In this document: positions 23,886-32,606 of the stretch, one piece after another
Layout of the letters: the number at the start of each line of letters is the position of its first letter
Position numbering within the stretch: the first letter of the stretch is position 1
Source of the DNA: an uncultured Fibrobacter sp.
GTDB taxonomy: Bacteria; Fibrobacterota; Fibrobacteria; Fibrobacterales; Fibrobacteraceae
DNA length: 34,935 nucleotides
Direction of reading: 5' to 3'
Assembly (NCBI GenBank): GCA_946186895.1
Contig: CAMHOW010000024.1
Location: 1-34,935 of the forward strand
Notes under the pieces: model-generated
Database searches by the model: none
Seen by the model: the letters and a program-made list of their open reading frames with translations, nothing else
What the model was told of the DNA's origin: nothing
Position numbers and translations under genes: made by a program

Positions 23886-23914
23886 AAAATAGACGATTAT
23901 GCGTGATTTGTCAA
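23886..23914 (-). promoter_or_regulatory. Promoter of tRNA-Phe
   Basis: Read on the minus strand: -35 TTGACA (23914-23909), a 17-bp spacer and -10 TATTTT (23891-23886), 13 nt before the tRNA. It has the same architecture as the tRNA-Ser promoter. Confidence 0.65.
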
Positions 23915-23985
23915 GGGTAAATAGAATATTACTAGCATTTTTCCAAAAAAACATATAAATTTGGATAGGATATAGAGGACTTGCA

Positions 23986-26454
23986 ATGCACATCTATAGT
24001 TGTATTTTCAAATTATACGTGGCCGTACTTTGTATGGCATGCTTTTTTGCCTGCTCAAGCGGAGGATCCTCTTCCAAACCGGTGGAGGAAGGTGCTGAGA
24101 ATGACAACCCGGCAAATTCGGGATCTTCGACTGCTCCTGGCGATAGTGCTGGCTACACCCGTGTAATTACGGAAAGCGGTGATACCATCTATGTGAAGGA
24201 TACGGTGACCGTATACCCGGATACTTCGCTACGTTGGGTTGGCAATTCCGCAGTAATCGTTACGGAAATTGCATCACTTAACTTGGATTGGCTAGACCTG
24301 GATGGCGACGACCCGTCTTGGGTTGAAGTCTACAATGCAGGTTCTGTATCGGCAAACCTCAAGGGCTGGGCCTTGGTAGAAAATCTGAAGGAACCCAAGA
24401 AGTGGGTGATTGGCGATGAAGTGATTGCCGCCAAGTCCTTCCGTACCATATTCTGTGACAAGAAGAACATCCCGTCTGTGGCCGGTGTACCCGATGGTAA
24501 GAATGCAGATGGTAAGACGCTGCGTAGTCGCCCTCATACCAACTGGAAGATGGACAAGAAGGGCGGGACGATTTACCTGGTTGATCCCAGCAATGGAATC
24601 CGCGATTCTGTCGCTTATCCTGAACTCGCTGGTGGCGTTAGCTGGGGTATCGTAGATGGCGGAGATTGGAAATACTTTGGTACTCCCACGCCAGAAAGGC
24701 CGAATACGGAAGCGACCGCATATGACGGTATGGCTCCTGCGGTTGACTTCAGCTCTATCAAGTCTGGCTTCTACAATGGTCCGGATGTGACCATCAATCC
24801 GCCCAAGGTAGAGTCTGGTGTAACGCTTCGTTGCACTACTGACGGCTCTGCGCCTACGGCATCTTCAGAGGAATTTAATTCCCCCAAGACCTTTAACAAG
24901 AATACACCGCTTCGTTGTTCTGCGTTTAAGAGCGGAACCCTTACCAAGGAAGTGATTACCAAGACCATCTTTGTTGGCGAAACCGTTCGGATGCCTGTGG
25001 TGGCTGTCAGTGTAGACCCGGTCTTCTTCCAGAAGCACTATGTGCATGCCAATGACAGAAATTGCGGACCTTCTTGCGGCCCGACAGGTCTCTTCGAAGA
25101 CGTTGAGCTGCCGGTACATGTAGAATACTTCCCCAATGGTAGCAGTTCTGATGCTCCCGCCTTTGGCGTAGATGCGGGAATCTCCCTGATGGGTAACTGG
25201 AGCCGCCTGGAAAATAAAAAGTCCGTGGCCATCGTGATGCGCGAAGAATACCAGGATGGCAAGATCCATTACCCGCTGTTCGAAACCCGCAAGGAGACGG
25301 CTAGTGACTTTAGGGGATTTAACCTGCGTAACAACGGTAACCGCTACGTGAGCGATTACCTGATGGATGCCATGGCGGGTGCCGTCTTGGAAGGAAGCGG
25401 CGTGGATTACCAGCGTAGCCGCCAGGTGGTGGTGTTCTATAACGGTAAGTACTATGGTATCCATGATATGCGTGAACGCTTGAATAAGCATTACGTAGAG
25501 ACCAATTACGGCATTGATGCCAACTCTGTAGAAGTCATTAAGCATTTGGGTGACGAAATTACGAGCAATACGAATTCCATCAAAAACTATACGGACTTGT
25601 TGGATCTTGTTAACAAGAACTCTACTGTCTCGGATGCCGATTACGCTACCGTGAAGACCATGATGGATGTAGGTAACTTTGCGGATTACATGGCCTTTGA
25701 AATCTACATGCACAATGCGGACTGGCCCGGCAACAACGTGCGTGCCTGGCGTAGCCCCGATCAGCCTTACAAGTTCATGGTTTATGATATGGACCATGGC
25801 ATGGATTGGAAGTGGTCAGCCTGTGGTGAGTTCTCGACAAACGAAGAAGCAACCGGAACGAATATGTTCAGTTGGATTGCCTCGGGTGGATGCAAGCACA
25901 AGACAGACAACAGGAGTTTTGCGAGCCTTTTCAACCACTTGATTGGAAACGCCGATTTTAAGCGCTTGTTCATCAACCACTCGGCGATCCTGTTCCAGAA
26001 CTACGTGAATGCTACACGTGTCAAGTCCACCTTGGAATCCATGGCCGCAACCTTGGTTTCCGAAGAAACGGATAGGGATTTGGATGAAATGGAACGTGCC
26101 GGTGGATACTACAATGCTTGTGGTGATGGCTTCAGCATTTCGGGCTCCTGTATGAAGACTTGGGCTACAAATCGTGATAACACCATCATCAGTGATTACA
26201 AGCAGAAGTTCAGTCTGAGCGACATGATAACTGTCAATATCAACGCTTCTGGAAGTGGAACTGTCCTGGTAGATGGCATGAAACTTCCTAGCACGTCTTA
26301 TGCGGGAAAATTCTTCTCGGGTAATGCGATGGAGCTGACCGCGGTTCCTGCGTCTGGGGCTGTGTTTACTGGTTGGGCAGATGGCAATAAGGATAATCCC
26401 CGTATTGTCACTCCTACGTCCGGTGCTACCTACGCGGCCAACTTTGGCAAGTAG
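23986..26454 (+). CDS. Surface CotH-kinase lipoprotein with lamin-tail and chitobiase-C domains
   Basis: 822 residues with a lipoprotein signal (CMACFFACSSGG; lipidated Cys about residue 23) and a Ser/Gly/Pro linker. Domains by pattern: a lamin-tail domain at ~85-230 (IVTEIASLNLDWLDLDGDDP, WVEVYNAG); a chitobiase/beta-hexosaminidase C-terminal-type domain at ~255-330 (VTLRCTTDGSAPT, TPLRCSAFKSG); a CotH domain at ~340-720; and a C-terminal bacterial repeat of the Flg_new type (ELTAVPASGAVFTGWADG). In CotH the kinase-like residues are visible: YYGIHDMRERLNKHYV and YDMDHGMDW with the metal-binding Asp pair. CotH proteins are protein kinases in spore coats; secreted CotH forms in gut and rumen bacteria have unclear targets. 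It is probably a single-gene unit. Confidence 0.88.
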   Translation: MHIYSCIFKLYVAVLCMACFFACSSGGSSSKPVEEGAENDNPANSGSSTAPGDSAGYTRVITESGDTIYVKDTVTVYPDTSLRWVGNSAVIVTEIASLNLDWLDLDGDDPSWVEVYNAGSVSANLKGWALVENLKEPKKWVIGDEVIAAKSFRTIFCDKKNIPSVAGVPDGKNADGKTLRSRPHTNWKMDKKGGTIYLVDPSNGIRDSVAYPELAGGVSWGIVDGGDWKYFGTPTPERPNTEATAYDGMAPAVDFSSIKSGFYNGPDVTINPPKVESGVTLRCTTDGSAPTASSEEFNSPKTFNKNTPLRCSAFKSGTLTKEVITKTIFVGETVRMPVVAVSVDPVFFQKHYVHANDRNCGPSCGPTGLFEDVELPVHVEYFPNGSSSDAPAFGVDAGISLMGNWSRLENKKSVAIVMREEYQDGKIHYPLFETRKETASDFRGFNLRNNGNRYVSDYLMDAMAGAVLEGSGVDYQRSRQVVVFYNGKYYGIHDMRERLNKHYVETNYGIDANSVEVIKHLGDEITSNTNSIKNYTDLLDLVNKNSTVSDADYATVKTMMDVGNFADYMAFEIYMHNADWPGNNVRAWRSPDQPYKFMVYDMDHGMDWKWSACGEFSTNEEATGTNMFSWIASGGCKHKTDNRSFASLFNHLIGNADFKRLFINHSAILFQNYVNATRVKSTLESMAATLVSEETDRDLDEMERAGGYYNACGDGFSISGSCMKTWATNRDNTIISDYKQKFSLSDMITVNINASGSGTVLVDGMKLPSTSYAGKFFSGNAMELTAVPASGAVFTGWADGNKDNPRIVTPTSGATYAANFGK

Positions 26455-26475
26455 GAGTATTTCTACATTTAAGAC

Positions 26476-27174
26476 GTGATTAGTCCCGTCCGCAAGATGT
26501 TCGACGGCATTGCATGCCGTTACGACTTTCTGAACCACTTTTTGAGCTGTGGTCAGGATATCTTGTGGCGCCGTTATTGTTGCCGTCAGCTGAAAAGATT
26601 CGGTGCCGGAAGGCGTCTGCTGGACCTTTGTGGTGGTACGGGCGACTTTGCGGTAACCTACGAAAAGCTATGCGTCAAGCCCGATGTGGCTGTGCTTGGG
26701 GATTTCTCCTTTGGCATGTTGAAGGGTGCCGCCGGCAAGAAGACGGTGGCGATCCCTGTGCAGTTGGACGCCATGCGTATCCCGTTTGCTGACGCTTCCT
26801 TTGATGTGGTGCTGAACGGTTTTGGAATGCGGAACGTACCCGATGCCCGTGGCGCCCTGGAAGAATCTTTTCGCGTGCTCTCCCCAGGTGGCTACCTGTG
26901 TGTATTGGAATTCTTTGCGCCTAGGAACCCGTTTAACCGGTTCTTTTACGGATGCCTTGCCCCTGTGTTTATTCCCCTGCTTGGAGCCTTCTTTAGCGGC
27001 AAGAAGGATGCTTACGAATATTTGGTGAATTCCATTAAGCGGTTCTTGCCGGTAAGGGACTTTTGCCAGATGGCGAAAACTTGCGGATTCCAAGTGGCGA
27101 AGGTAAAGAGCTTCAATGGCGGAATTTCTTATGGGGTTTTTCTGAGAAAACCTCTGGAGGGTTCCCGTGTCTAG
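26476..27174 (+). CDS. ubiE: Demethylmenaquinone methyltransferase (UbiE/MenG family)
   Basis: 232 residues. A SAM-dependent C-methyltransferase that makes the last step to menaquinone (or ubiquinone). Motifs: VRKMFDGIACRYDFLNHFLS at the N-terminus (the family's F-x-x-I-A-x-x-YD-x-x-N pattern), SAM motif LLDLCGGTGDFA near residue 50, FADASFDVVLNGFGMRNVPD, and FRVLSPGGYLCVLEF. No better start than GTG 26476 exists, since a stop lies 6 nt upstream in frame. It overlaps ubiX by 8 nt. Because the window also holds UbiX and UbiA homologues, and an anaerobic fibre degrader would use menaquinone, MenG function is the likelier reading. Confidence 0.9.
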   Translation: MISPVRKMFDGIACRYDFLNHFLSCGQDILWRRYCCRQLKRFGAGRRLLDLCGGTGDFAVTYEKLCVKPDVAVLGDFSFGMLKGAAGKKTVAIPVQLDAMRIPFADASFDVVLNGFGMRNVPDARGALEESFRVLSPGGYLCVLEFFAPRNPFNRFFYGCLAPVFIPLLGAFFSGKKDAYEYLVNSIKRFLPVRDFCQMAKTCGFQVAKVKSFNGGISYGVFLRKPLEGSRV

Positions 27175-27736
27175 GTATATTCTTGGTGTGACCGGAGCCA
27201 GCGGGGCAATTTATGCGATCCGTACGGCTATGCATCTAAAGCGGCTTGGACACGGTGTTTCGCTTATAGTGACAAAGCCTGGCCGCGATGTGGTGGATTT
27301 TGAAGGTCAGAACGCTCTATTTGATTATGCCGAAAAGGTTTTCAACATAGACGATTTCTTTGCGGAGTGCGCCAGTGGCAGCGCCGACTACGCCGGCATG
27401 GCTGTAGTGCCCTGCTCTATGGGAACTCTTGGCCGTATTGCCGCAGGAACTTCGGATAACCTGTTGGTGCGCAGTGCCGATGTCTGCCTCAAGGAACGCC
27501 GGCATTTGGTGATTGTTCCCCGTGAAATGCCTTATAGCTTAATCCATATTGAGAATATGGAACGCGTAACTCGTGCCGGTGCTGTCATAATTCCCGCCTC
27601 GCCGCAGTTTTATAGCAGACCACAGACTATAGAAGATTTGGTCGATACGGTGGTAGCCAAGGTGTTGAAACATCTGGATGCCCTCGGGAATAACGAAAAC
27701 ATTGTTCCAGGTTGGAATAGTTTTTCGGCCAAATAG
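27167..27736 (+). CDS. ubiX: Flavin prenyltransferase UbiX
   Basis: 189 residues. UbiX joins a dimethylallyl group to FMN, producing the prenylated flavin cofactor needed by UbiD-type decarboxylases. Family signatures: ILGVTGASGAIYAIR at the N-terminus, VVPCSMGTLGRIAAGTSDNL, the phosphate-site REMPYSLIHIENM, and GAVIIPASPQFYSRPQTIED. Start GTG 27167 has a CTGGAGGG ribosome site and overlaps the ubiE end by 8 nt, so the two are co-translated. No ubiD is in the window. Together with the ubiA/mqnP gene at 31095 this points to decarboxylation of a prenylated naphthoate in the futalosine-type menaquinone pathway (MqnM equivalent). Confidence 0.93.
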   Translation: MSRYILGVTGASGAIYAIRTAMHLKRLGHGVSLIVTKPGRDVVDFEGQNALFDYAEKVFNIDDFFAECASGSADYAGMAVVPCSMGTLGRIAAGTSDNLLVRSADVCLKERRHLVIVPREMPYSLIHIENMERVTRAGAVIIPASPQFYSRPQTIEDLVDTVVAKVLKHLDALGNNENIVPGWNSFSAK

Positions 27737-27843
27737 GGCTGTTTTTCGCCCTAAAAGTCCTCTTTTTTACTACATCGTTCCTTTTTTTGTTTTTTTTATT
27801 ATTTTGAGAAATAGTTGTTCCCTGTAAGAAGGAGTGATTGGTT

Positions 27844-29364
27844 ATGGACGGAAAAATCCACAGAAGTAATGTGCTGCTAGCCGTGGCCCTTATATCGGTA
27901 ATGGCCTTTGCTGCTCCGAAGCCCTTGACTGTTTGGATTATGCCCAACGGGGCTTCTCCACAAGAAACTCTGGAAAACAGGCTTGAACTTTTTACTAAGA
28001 AAACAGGAATTCCGACCAAGGTGCAGGTTCTTGACTGGGGCGAGGCCTGGAATAGGATTTCGCTTGCCTTGTCGGGGGAACAACCCGCCCCTGACGTGTT
28101 GCAGTTAGGTACTACCTGGATTCCTTATTTTGCCTCTCGTAAAGAGATACAGCCGCTGAATTCCGAACTGGAACGTATTCAGCCGGATAGGTTCGTTCCG
28201 GTCAGTTGGAATACGACGCATATCGACGAAGATTCCGTTATTTATTCTGTTCCGTGGTTTATCGATATCCGTCCGGTGCTTGCCAACAAGAGGGTTCTTG
28301 CTAAAAATGGGATTAGTGCGGAATCCGTCAAGAATTATGAGGGTTTTGTAAAGGCCGTTCGCAAGGTGAATGCTGCAAACGAGGTTCTTGACGATGGTGC
28401 CCATGTTCGCGGCTATGCTTTCCCCGGCAAGAGCGACTGGAATATCCCCCATAACTTTGCACCATGGATTTGGAGTAATGGTGGATCTTTTATCGCGAAG
28501 GACAGCTCTGGTAAGTGGCATGCGAATATCCTCACCGAAGAGACCCTTCTTGGTATTGCCAGTTACCTCCGCTTTGTTCTTGATACCCTTGTCACTCCGG
28601 AAGCATTGCAGTCCAATACGGCACAGATTGCCCAGCAGTTCAACAATGGTGAACTTGCCTTTATCGTGAATACCTCTGAAATTGTGATGCAGACCCGCAT
28701 TCACGGAAGTCAGGGTGGACTTTCTAATGCCCGTATTGGAAGCGATAGCGTGGTGGTGCTGCCTATTCCCAGGGGAAAGACTGGAAGTGTCAGCTTTATC
28801 GGTGGGTCCAACCTCGCCATACCTGCAAGTAACAAGCGCAAAGAGGCTAAGGACCTTTTGTTTTTCTTGATTGAAGACGAGAACCTGGATGCCTATACCA
28901 AGCAGATCGGTTTGCTACCGCCTTCAAAGAAGGTGCTTCAGACTTGGTCCGAAGACGAAAATTACCGAGTCTTGGTGAATGCTCTGGAAACGGGCAAGAC
29001 CTACGTTGCCATTCCGGAGTGGGGTGATCTGGAACAGCTGTTTGTCTCTATGTTCAGCACCATATGGGAACAGGTGGAAATCCCGGCTCTTTATTCCGAA
29101 GACAAGCTTTATGAGGTATTCAAGCAGTTTACCATCGAAATTAACAAGAAGCTGAACTACCCGACTACGGACCTGATGACAGCGGCGGAATTCAAGGCCG
29201 CCTGGCATAAAATGGATTTGGAAGACGACAGCCAGGGCCAGGTTGTGGCTGCCAAGGATAGTGCAACCCAAACTTCTGGGGAATCTAGTAGGGCGCCCCT
29301 GGCCGTAGCCGTAATTATCGTCATTGCCGGGCTTCTGGTTGCCTTGCGAAAGCGAAAAAAATAG
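27844..29364 (+). CDS. Solute-binding protein (family 1) with C-terminal membrane anchor
   Basis: 506 residues. A signal peptide (LLAVALISVMAFA) is followed by an extracellular solute-binding protein of the sugar type: LTVWIMPNGASPQETLENRL, VQVLDWGEAWNRISLALS, PDVLQLGTTW, VPWFIDIRPVLANKRVLAKN and FIGGSNLAIPASNKRKEAKD. After a Ser/Gln-rich linker the chain ends with APLAVAVIIVIAGLLVALRK plus RKK, a C-terminal membrane segment with a cytoplasmic basic tail. Ordinary binding proteins lack this. ATG 27844 has AAGAAGGAG upstream. No ABC permease or ATPase gene is next to it; the next gene, 13 nt on, is a transmembrane diguanylate cyclase, so sensing rather than transport is worth considering. Confidence 0.85.
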   Translation: MDGKIHRSNVLLAVALISVMAFAAPKPLTVWIMPNGASPQETLENRLELFTKKTGIPTKVQVLDWGEAWNRISLALSGEQPAPDVLQLGTTWIPYFASRKEIQPLNSELERIQPDRFVPVSWNTTHIDEDSVIYSVPWFIDIRPVLANKRVLAKNGISAESVKNYEGFVKAVRKVNAANEVLDDGAHVRGYAFPGKSDWNIPHNFAPWIWSNGGSFIAKDSSGKWHANILTEETLLGIASYLRFVLDTLVTPEALQSNTAQIAQQFNNGELAFIVNTSEIVMQTRIHGSQGGLSNARIGSDSVVVLPIPRGKTGSVSFIGGSNLAIPASNKRKEAKDLLFFLIEDENLDAYTKQIGLLPPSKKVLQTWSEDENYRVLVNALETGKTYVAIPEWGDLEQLFVSMFSTIWEQVEIPALYSEDKLYEVFKQFTIEINKKLNYPTTDLMTAAEFKAAWHKMDLEDDSQGQVVAAKDSATQTSGESSRAPLAVAVIIVIAGLLVALRKRKK

Positions 29365-29377
29365 TATCTTGTAAAAT

Positions 29378-31102
29378 ATGGCTATTGAGGTACTGTCCGG
29401 CTTTTCGCGAAGCATCGTCTTTAAGATGCTCGTGGTGTTGATTGTCTCCATGACCCTGGTGGTTGCTGGAGGCATTCTCATATTCTCGTCCAAGCAGACG
29501 GACCTCATATTGGAGTGGAGCTACAACAACAACAAGTCCTCGCTCAACCAGATTTCCAGTATGGCGTCTGGAGAGATGAAACAGTTCGGTGACCGGCTTA
29601 CACTGCTTGCCAAGACCTCCGAAATCCAGAGCATGGACCCCACCATTGCGGCCAGCTATCTGAAGAGCTACAACATCTCGACACTTTTTATTTCGGGTGA
29701 AACGGTTACCCTGTACGACAAGGACGAGCATTTCCTGTGCAATAATTCGATGATTGGGCTCCCGACGGAGTCGCCTTATCCTATCGATTTTCCGCGTATT
29801 ACCCCTCATCGCCCTTATGTGACGCCGTGGTTCAGGGAAGACTCGGACTCGCCTCCCATGCGCCTTTTCGGAATCAATATTTCGAACCGTGCCGCAGGCG
29901 ACGGCTATCTGACGGCGACGTTCTCCCTTCGCCGGTTGTGGGCTAGCTTCCCAAACCATAAGATCGGAAAGGATGGCTTCTTGCTGGCGGTGAACGGTCA
30001 GGGGGAAATCCTTTACCACCCGGATTTGAAGCGCTGGTTGACGGGTACTCACAAGATATCGGAACTTGGCCTGAATGATATTGATCCCCGCACTTACAGT
30101 GTCACCGGAGTGCAGTTCCTAAAGCTGAACGATGGCCGGTCTTACCAGGTCAATTACGACTACGATTCCAATTACGATTTCGGCATATTCTCTTTTCAGC
30201 CGAAAAGCGAAGTCGACAAGCTGGTGGAGTCGTCAAAGCTTTCTAGCATAGCCACCTTGTTGGTGTCGATTCTTATCATCTTGATTGTAGCCGTGTGGAT
30301 GTTCTTTGTTTTGGGCGTTCCCCTGAATCGTATCATTAAGCATATCAACCAGATTACCAAGGGCGATCTGGATGTTCAGGAAATAGAGGTTGGTCGCCGC
30401 AAAGATGAACTGGGACAGCTGGGGGTGGCGTTCAATTCTATGCATGGCACCATCAAGCGGCAGATTAAGGAACTGAATGCCCATAGGGAACTGTTGGAAC
30501 AGGAAGTTCGGGAACGTACCCAGGATTTGGAAAAGGCATACCAGAAGCTGGAGGCCATTTCCAAGACGGACGAACTGACGGGGCTCCCTAATCGCCGCGA
30601 TATGAACGCAACGATTGCCAACGAGGTGGAACGTGCCCGTCGCACCCAGAAACCGTTCTGCTTTATCTTTATGGACATTGACCATTTCAAGAACATCAAC
30701 GACACCTATGGGCATGCTTGCGGTGACCTTGTATTGAAGTCTGTGGCCCAGACCATCAGAGGGCTCTTGAGAAAGTACGATGTCTTTGCCCGTTATGGTG
30801 GCGAAGAGTTCCTGACCCTTTTGCCTGAAACGGATTTGCCCGGTGCAACTGTTGTGGCGGAACGATTCCGCCAAAAGATCGAGGCCATGTCTGTGCAGTT
30901 TGCAGACATTACGATCAAGGTGACCATTACGCTTGGTGTATCGAAGTTTGACCCCCGTCTTGGGGCGGAACGCAGTATCCAGCTTGCGGACAAGGCCTTG
31001 TACCAAGGTAAGGAAGGCGGTCGTAACCAGGTGATTGTGTGGCAGCCGGAATGGGTGACCGAAGCCGATTATGAAGCGGCAGAAACGGACAGCCATGCTT
31101 AA
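29378..31102 (+). CDS. Transmembrane diguanylate cyclase (Cache-HAMP-GGDEF)
   Basis: 574 residues. Membrane segment ~15-37 (IVFKMLVVLIVSMTLVVAGG), a periplasmic double-Cache-like sensor of ~250 residues, a second segment ~288-312 (LLVSILIILIVAVWMFFVLG), a HAMP domain, a coiled coil (LLEQEVRERTQDLEKAYQKL) and a GGDEF domain from ~390 (TDELTGLPNRRDM, FIFMDIDHFKNINDTYGH). The active-site motif reads GGEEF at about residues 474-478, and the inhibitory I-site RxxD (RKYD) is present five residues before it, so feedback inhibition by cyclic di-GMP is expected. It should make cyclic di-GMP in response to an outside signal. Start ATG 29378 lies 13 nt after the binding-protein gene; its stop overlaps the ubiA start. 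Confidence 0.92.
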   Translation: MAIEVLSGFSRSIVFKMLVVLIVSMTLVVAGGILIFSSKQTDLILEWSYNNNKSSLNQISSMASGEMKQFGDRLTLLAKTSEIQSMDPTIAASYLKSYNISTLFISGETVTLYDKDEHFLCNNSMIGLPTESPYPIDFPRITPHRPYVTPWFREDSDSPPMRLFGINISNRAAGDGYLTATFSLRRLWASFPNHKIGKDGFLLAVNGQGEILYHPDLKRWLTGTHKISELGLNDIDPRTYSVTGVQFLKLNDGRSYQVNYDYDSNYDFGIFSFQPKSEVDKLVESSKLSSIATLLVSILIILIVAVWMFFVLGVPLNRIIKHINQITKGDLDVQEIEVGRRKDELGQLGVAFNSMHGTIKRQIKELNAHRELLEQEVRERTQDLEKAYQKLEAISKTDELTGLPNRRDMNATIANEVERARRTQKPFCFIFMDIDHFKNINDTYGHACGDLVLKSVAQTIRGLLRKYDVFARYGGEEFLTLLPETDLPGATVVAERFRQKIEAMSVQFADITIKVTITLGVSKFDPRLGAERSIQLADKALYQGKEGGRNQVIVWQPEWVTEADYEAAETDSHA

Positions 31103-31988
31103 GAAAATCCTAGAATTCGGACATTTGGTGCGTTTCAGCCATTCGCTTTTCGCGATGCCCTTTGCCATAGGCTCCATGTGGGTGGCGGCGAGGGGTTTCC
31201 GCGGCATGGATGCCGTGGAGGCGGTCAGGATTATAGCGTTGATCGTGGGCTGCATGGTGACCGCCCGCAACAGCGCCATGAGCTTCAACCGCATTGCCGA
31301 CGCCGATATTGACGCGAAGAACCCCCGCACGGCTGGTCGCCATCTGCCTGCCGGGCGCCTGAGCAAGGCGTCGGTCATTGCGTTCCTCACGGTGAACGGG
31401 ATTCTGTTTGTGACCTTTGCGGCGCTGCTGCAACCCCTCGCCGGCCTGCTTGCCTTGCCGGTGTGGCTTTTGTTGCTTTCTTATTCTTATTGGAAACGCT
31501 TCAGCTGGCTTTGCCACTGGTTCTTGGGCTTTGCTATCGGTATGAGCCCCTTGGGCGCCTGGATTGCCATACGTGGGGAGTTTGCGTTGTTCCCGATTTT
31601 CTTGCTGGTGATTCTTATGCTCTGGATGGGGGGCTTCGATATCATCTACGCTACCCAGGACGAAGAGATTGACCGTGCCATGGGGCTGCATTCTGTGCCC
31701 GCACGCTTTGGCCGCAAGCGGGCCCTGCAAATAGCTTTCTGGAGCCATATGGCCATGCTTGCTCTTTGCGTAGCTTTTGGCGTGTTCTGGAATATGGGAG
31801 CGCCTTGGTGGGTAGTGACTGGCCTTATGACCGCAGCGGTTCTCTATATTCATTTGTTCCGCAAATCCGATGACCTAGATGCCATGAACCGCGACTTTTT
31901 CTTGGCGAACGTGGCTATCAGCGTGTTGGTGATGGCAGGGCTTATCGTGTGGATCTGTATGGGAGGTAACGTCGATGCCCTTTATTAA
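31095..31988 (+). CDS. UbiA-family prenyltransferase (probable MqnP)
   Basis: 297 residues, about 8 membrane segments. It transfers a prenyl chain to an aromatic acid in the inner membrane. First Asp-rich motif NRIADADIDAKNPRTAGR near residue 65 and second motif DIIYATQDEEIDRAMGLHS near 180, both intact. The order and spacing are those of the putative 4-hydroxybenzoate polyprenyltransferase group, to which MqnP of the futalosine menaquinone pathway belongs. I chose ATG 31095 (MLKKILEFG), which overlaps the cyclase stop by 8 nt; the longer frame from 31071 is less likely. It overlaps the small membrane gene downstream by 14 nt. Function as MqnP is inferred from its neighbours UbiX and MenG. 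Confidence 0.85.
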   Translation: MLKKILEFGHLVRFSHSLFAMPFAIGSMWVAARGFRGMDAVEAVRIIALIVGCMVTARNSAMSFNRIADADIDAKNPRTAGRHLPAGRLSKASVIAFLTVNGILFVTFAALLQPLAGLLALPVWLLLLSYSYWKRFSWLCHWFLGFAIGMSPLGAWIAIRGEFALFPIFLLVILMLWMGGFDIIYATQDEEIDRAMGLHSVPARFGRKRALQIAFWSHMAMLALCVAFGVFWNMGAPWWVVTGLMTAAVLYIHLFRKSDDLDAMNRDFFLANVAISVLVMAGLIVWICMGGNVDALY

Positions 31989-32202
31989 AAGACCCGACGG
32001 AAAGTTTACGGTTGAAGATAAGGTCAAGATGTTCCAGCAGATGGGCTCTGTAGGGGCGGTTCTTGCGCTTGCCTTCATCATTGTAATTGAAACGGGTGTA
32101 GCTGGCGAGTATACCTCTCTTGCGGAGATGGGCCTTACCGCCATGATTGTGGTGCTAGCCGTTTCCCTTGTCGGCAGCTTATATTTTAAGAGAAAAATTT
32201 AG
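31975..32202 (+). CDS. Small membrane protein of unknown function
   Basis: 75 residues. A soluble N-terminal stretch with FTVEDKVKMFQQMG is followed by two hydrophobic segments (VGAVLALAFIIVIETGV and MGLTAMIVVLAVSLVGSLYF) and a basic C-terminus (KRKI). The start has a strong GGAGGT site and overlaps the end of the ubiA gene by 14 nt, so it belongs to the same operon. No family recognised; it could assist a membrane enzyme. It ends at the edge of the 137-bp repeats, and its stop codon is part of a TAGCACCG that pairs with CGGTGCTA in the first repeat unit. Confidence 0.65.
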   Translation: MPFIKRPDGKFTVEDKVKMFQQMGSVGAVLALAFIIVIETGVAGEYTSLAEMGLTAMIVVLAVSLVGSLYFKRKI

Positions 32203-32208
32203 CACCGG

Positions 32209-32603
32209 TTATAGCGACTAGGGCGGGTTTCACCCTCCCTAAGACCCTCCCGGCACTCAATAATCTGCTTGATGCAGGTCGTAATTCTTGGGACAACGCA
32301 GATTATTTGCGTGCGCACCTGGCGGTGCTAAAATAATGCTCAGATTTATAGCGACTAGGGCGGGTTTCACCCTCCCTAAGACCCTCCCGGCACTCAATAA
32401 TCTGCTTGATGCAGGTCGTAATTCTTGGGACAACGCAGATTATTTGCGTGCGCACCTGGCGGTGCTAAAATAATGCTCAGATTTATAGCGACTAGGGCGG
32501 GTTTCACCCTCCCTAAGACCCTCCCGGCACTCAATAATCTGCTTGATGCAGGTCGTAATTCTTGGGACAACGCAGATTATTTGCGTGCGCACCTGGCGGT
32601 GCT
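32209..32603. repeat. 137-bp tandem repeat, nearly three copies
   Basis: Copies start at 32209, 32346 and 32483, each with TTATAGCGACTAGGGCGGG; the period is exactly 137 bp and the copies appear identical. The last copy stops at 32603, 3 bp before the stop codon of birA. Each unit contains a 10-bp inverted repeat, AATAATCTGC / GCAGATTATT, around 25 nt of spacer, and an imperfect AGGGCGGGT / ACCCTCCCT hairpin. A 61-codon frame (MGQRRLFACAPGG...) repeats in each unit, but 137 is not a multiple of three and it has no ribosome site, so I do not call it a gene. This fills the whole gap between the two convergent genes. Confidence 0.9.
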
Positions 32604-32606
32604 GTA

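Noticed and set aside
27734..27753. TAGGGC/GCCCTA hairpin at the ubiX stop codon as a terminator
   Set aside because: The stem is only 6 bp with an 8-nt loop, and the T-rich tract is separated by about 9 bases, so it is too weak to call.
32209..32603. CRISPR array
   Set aside because: Three 137-bp identical units with no short repeat-unique spacer structure and no cas genes in the window.
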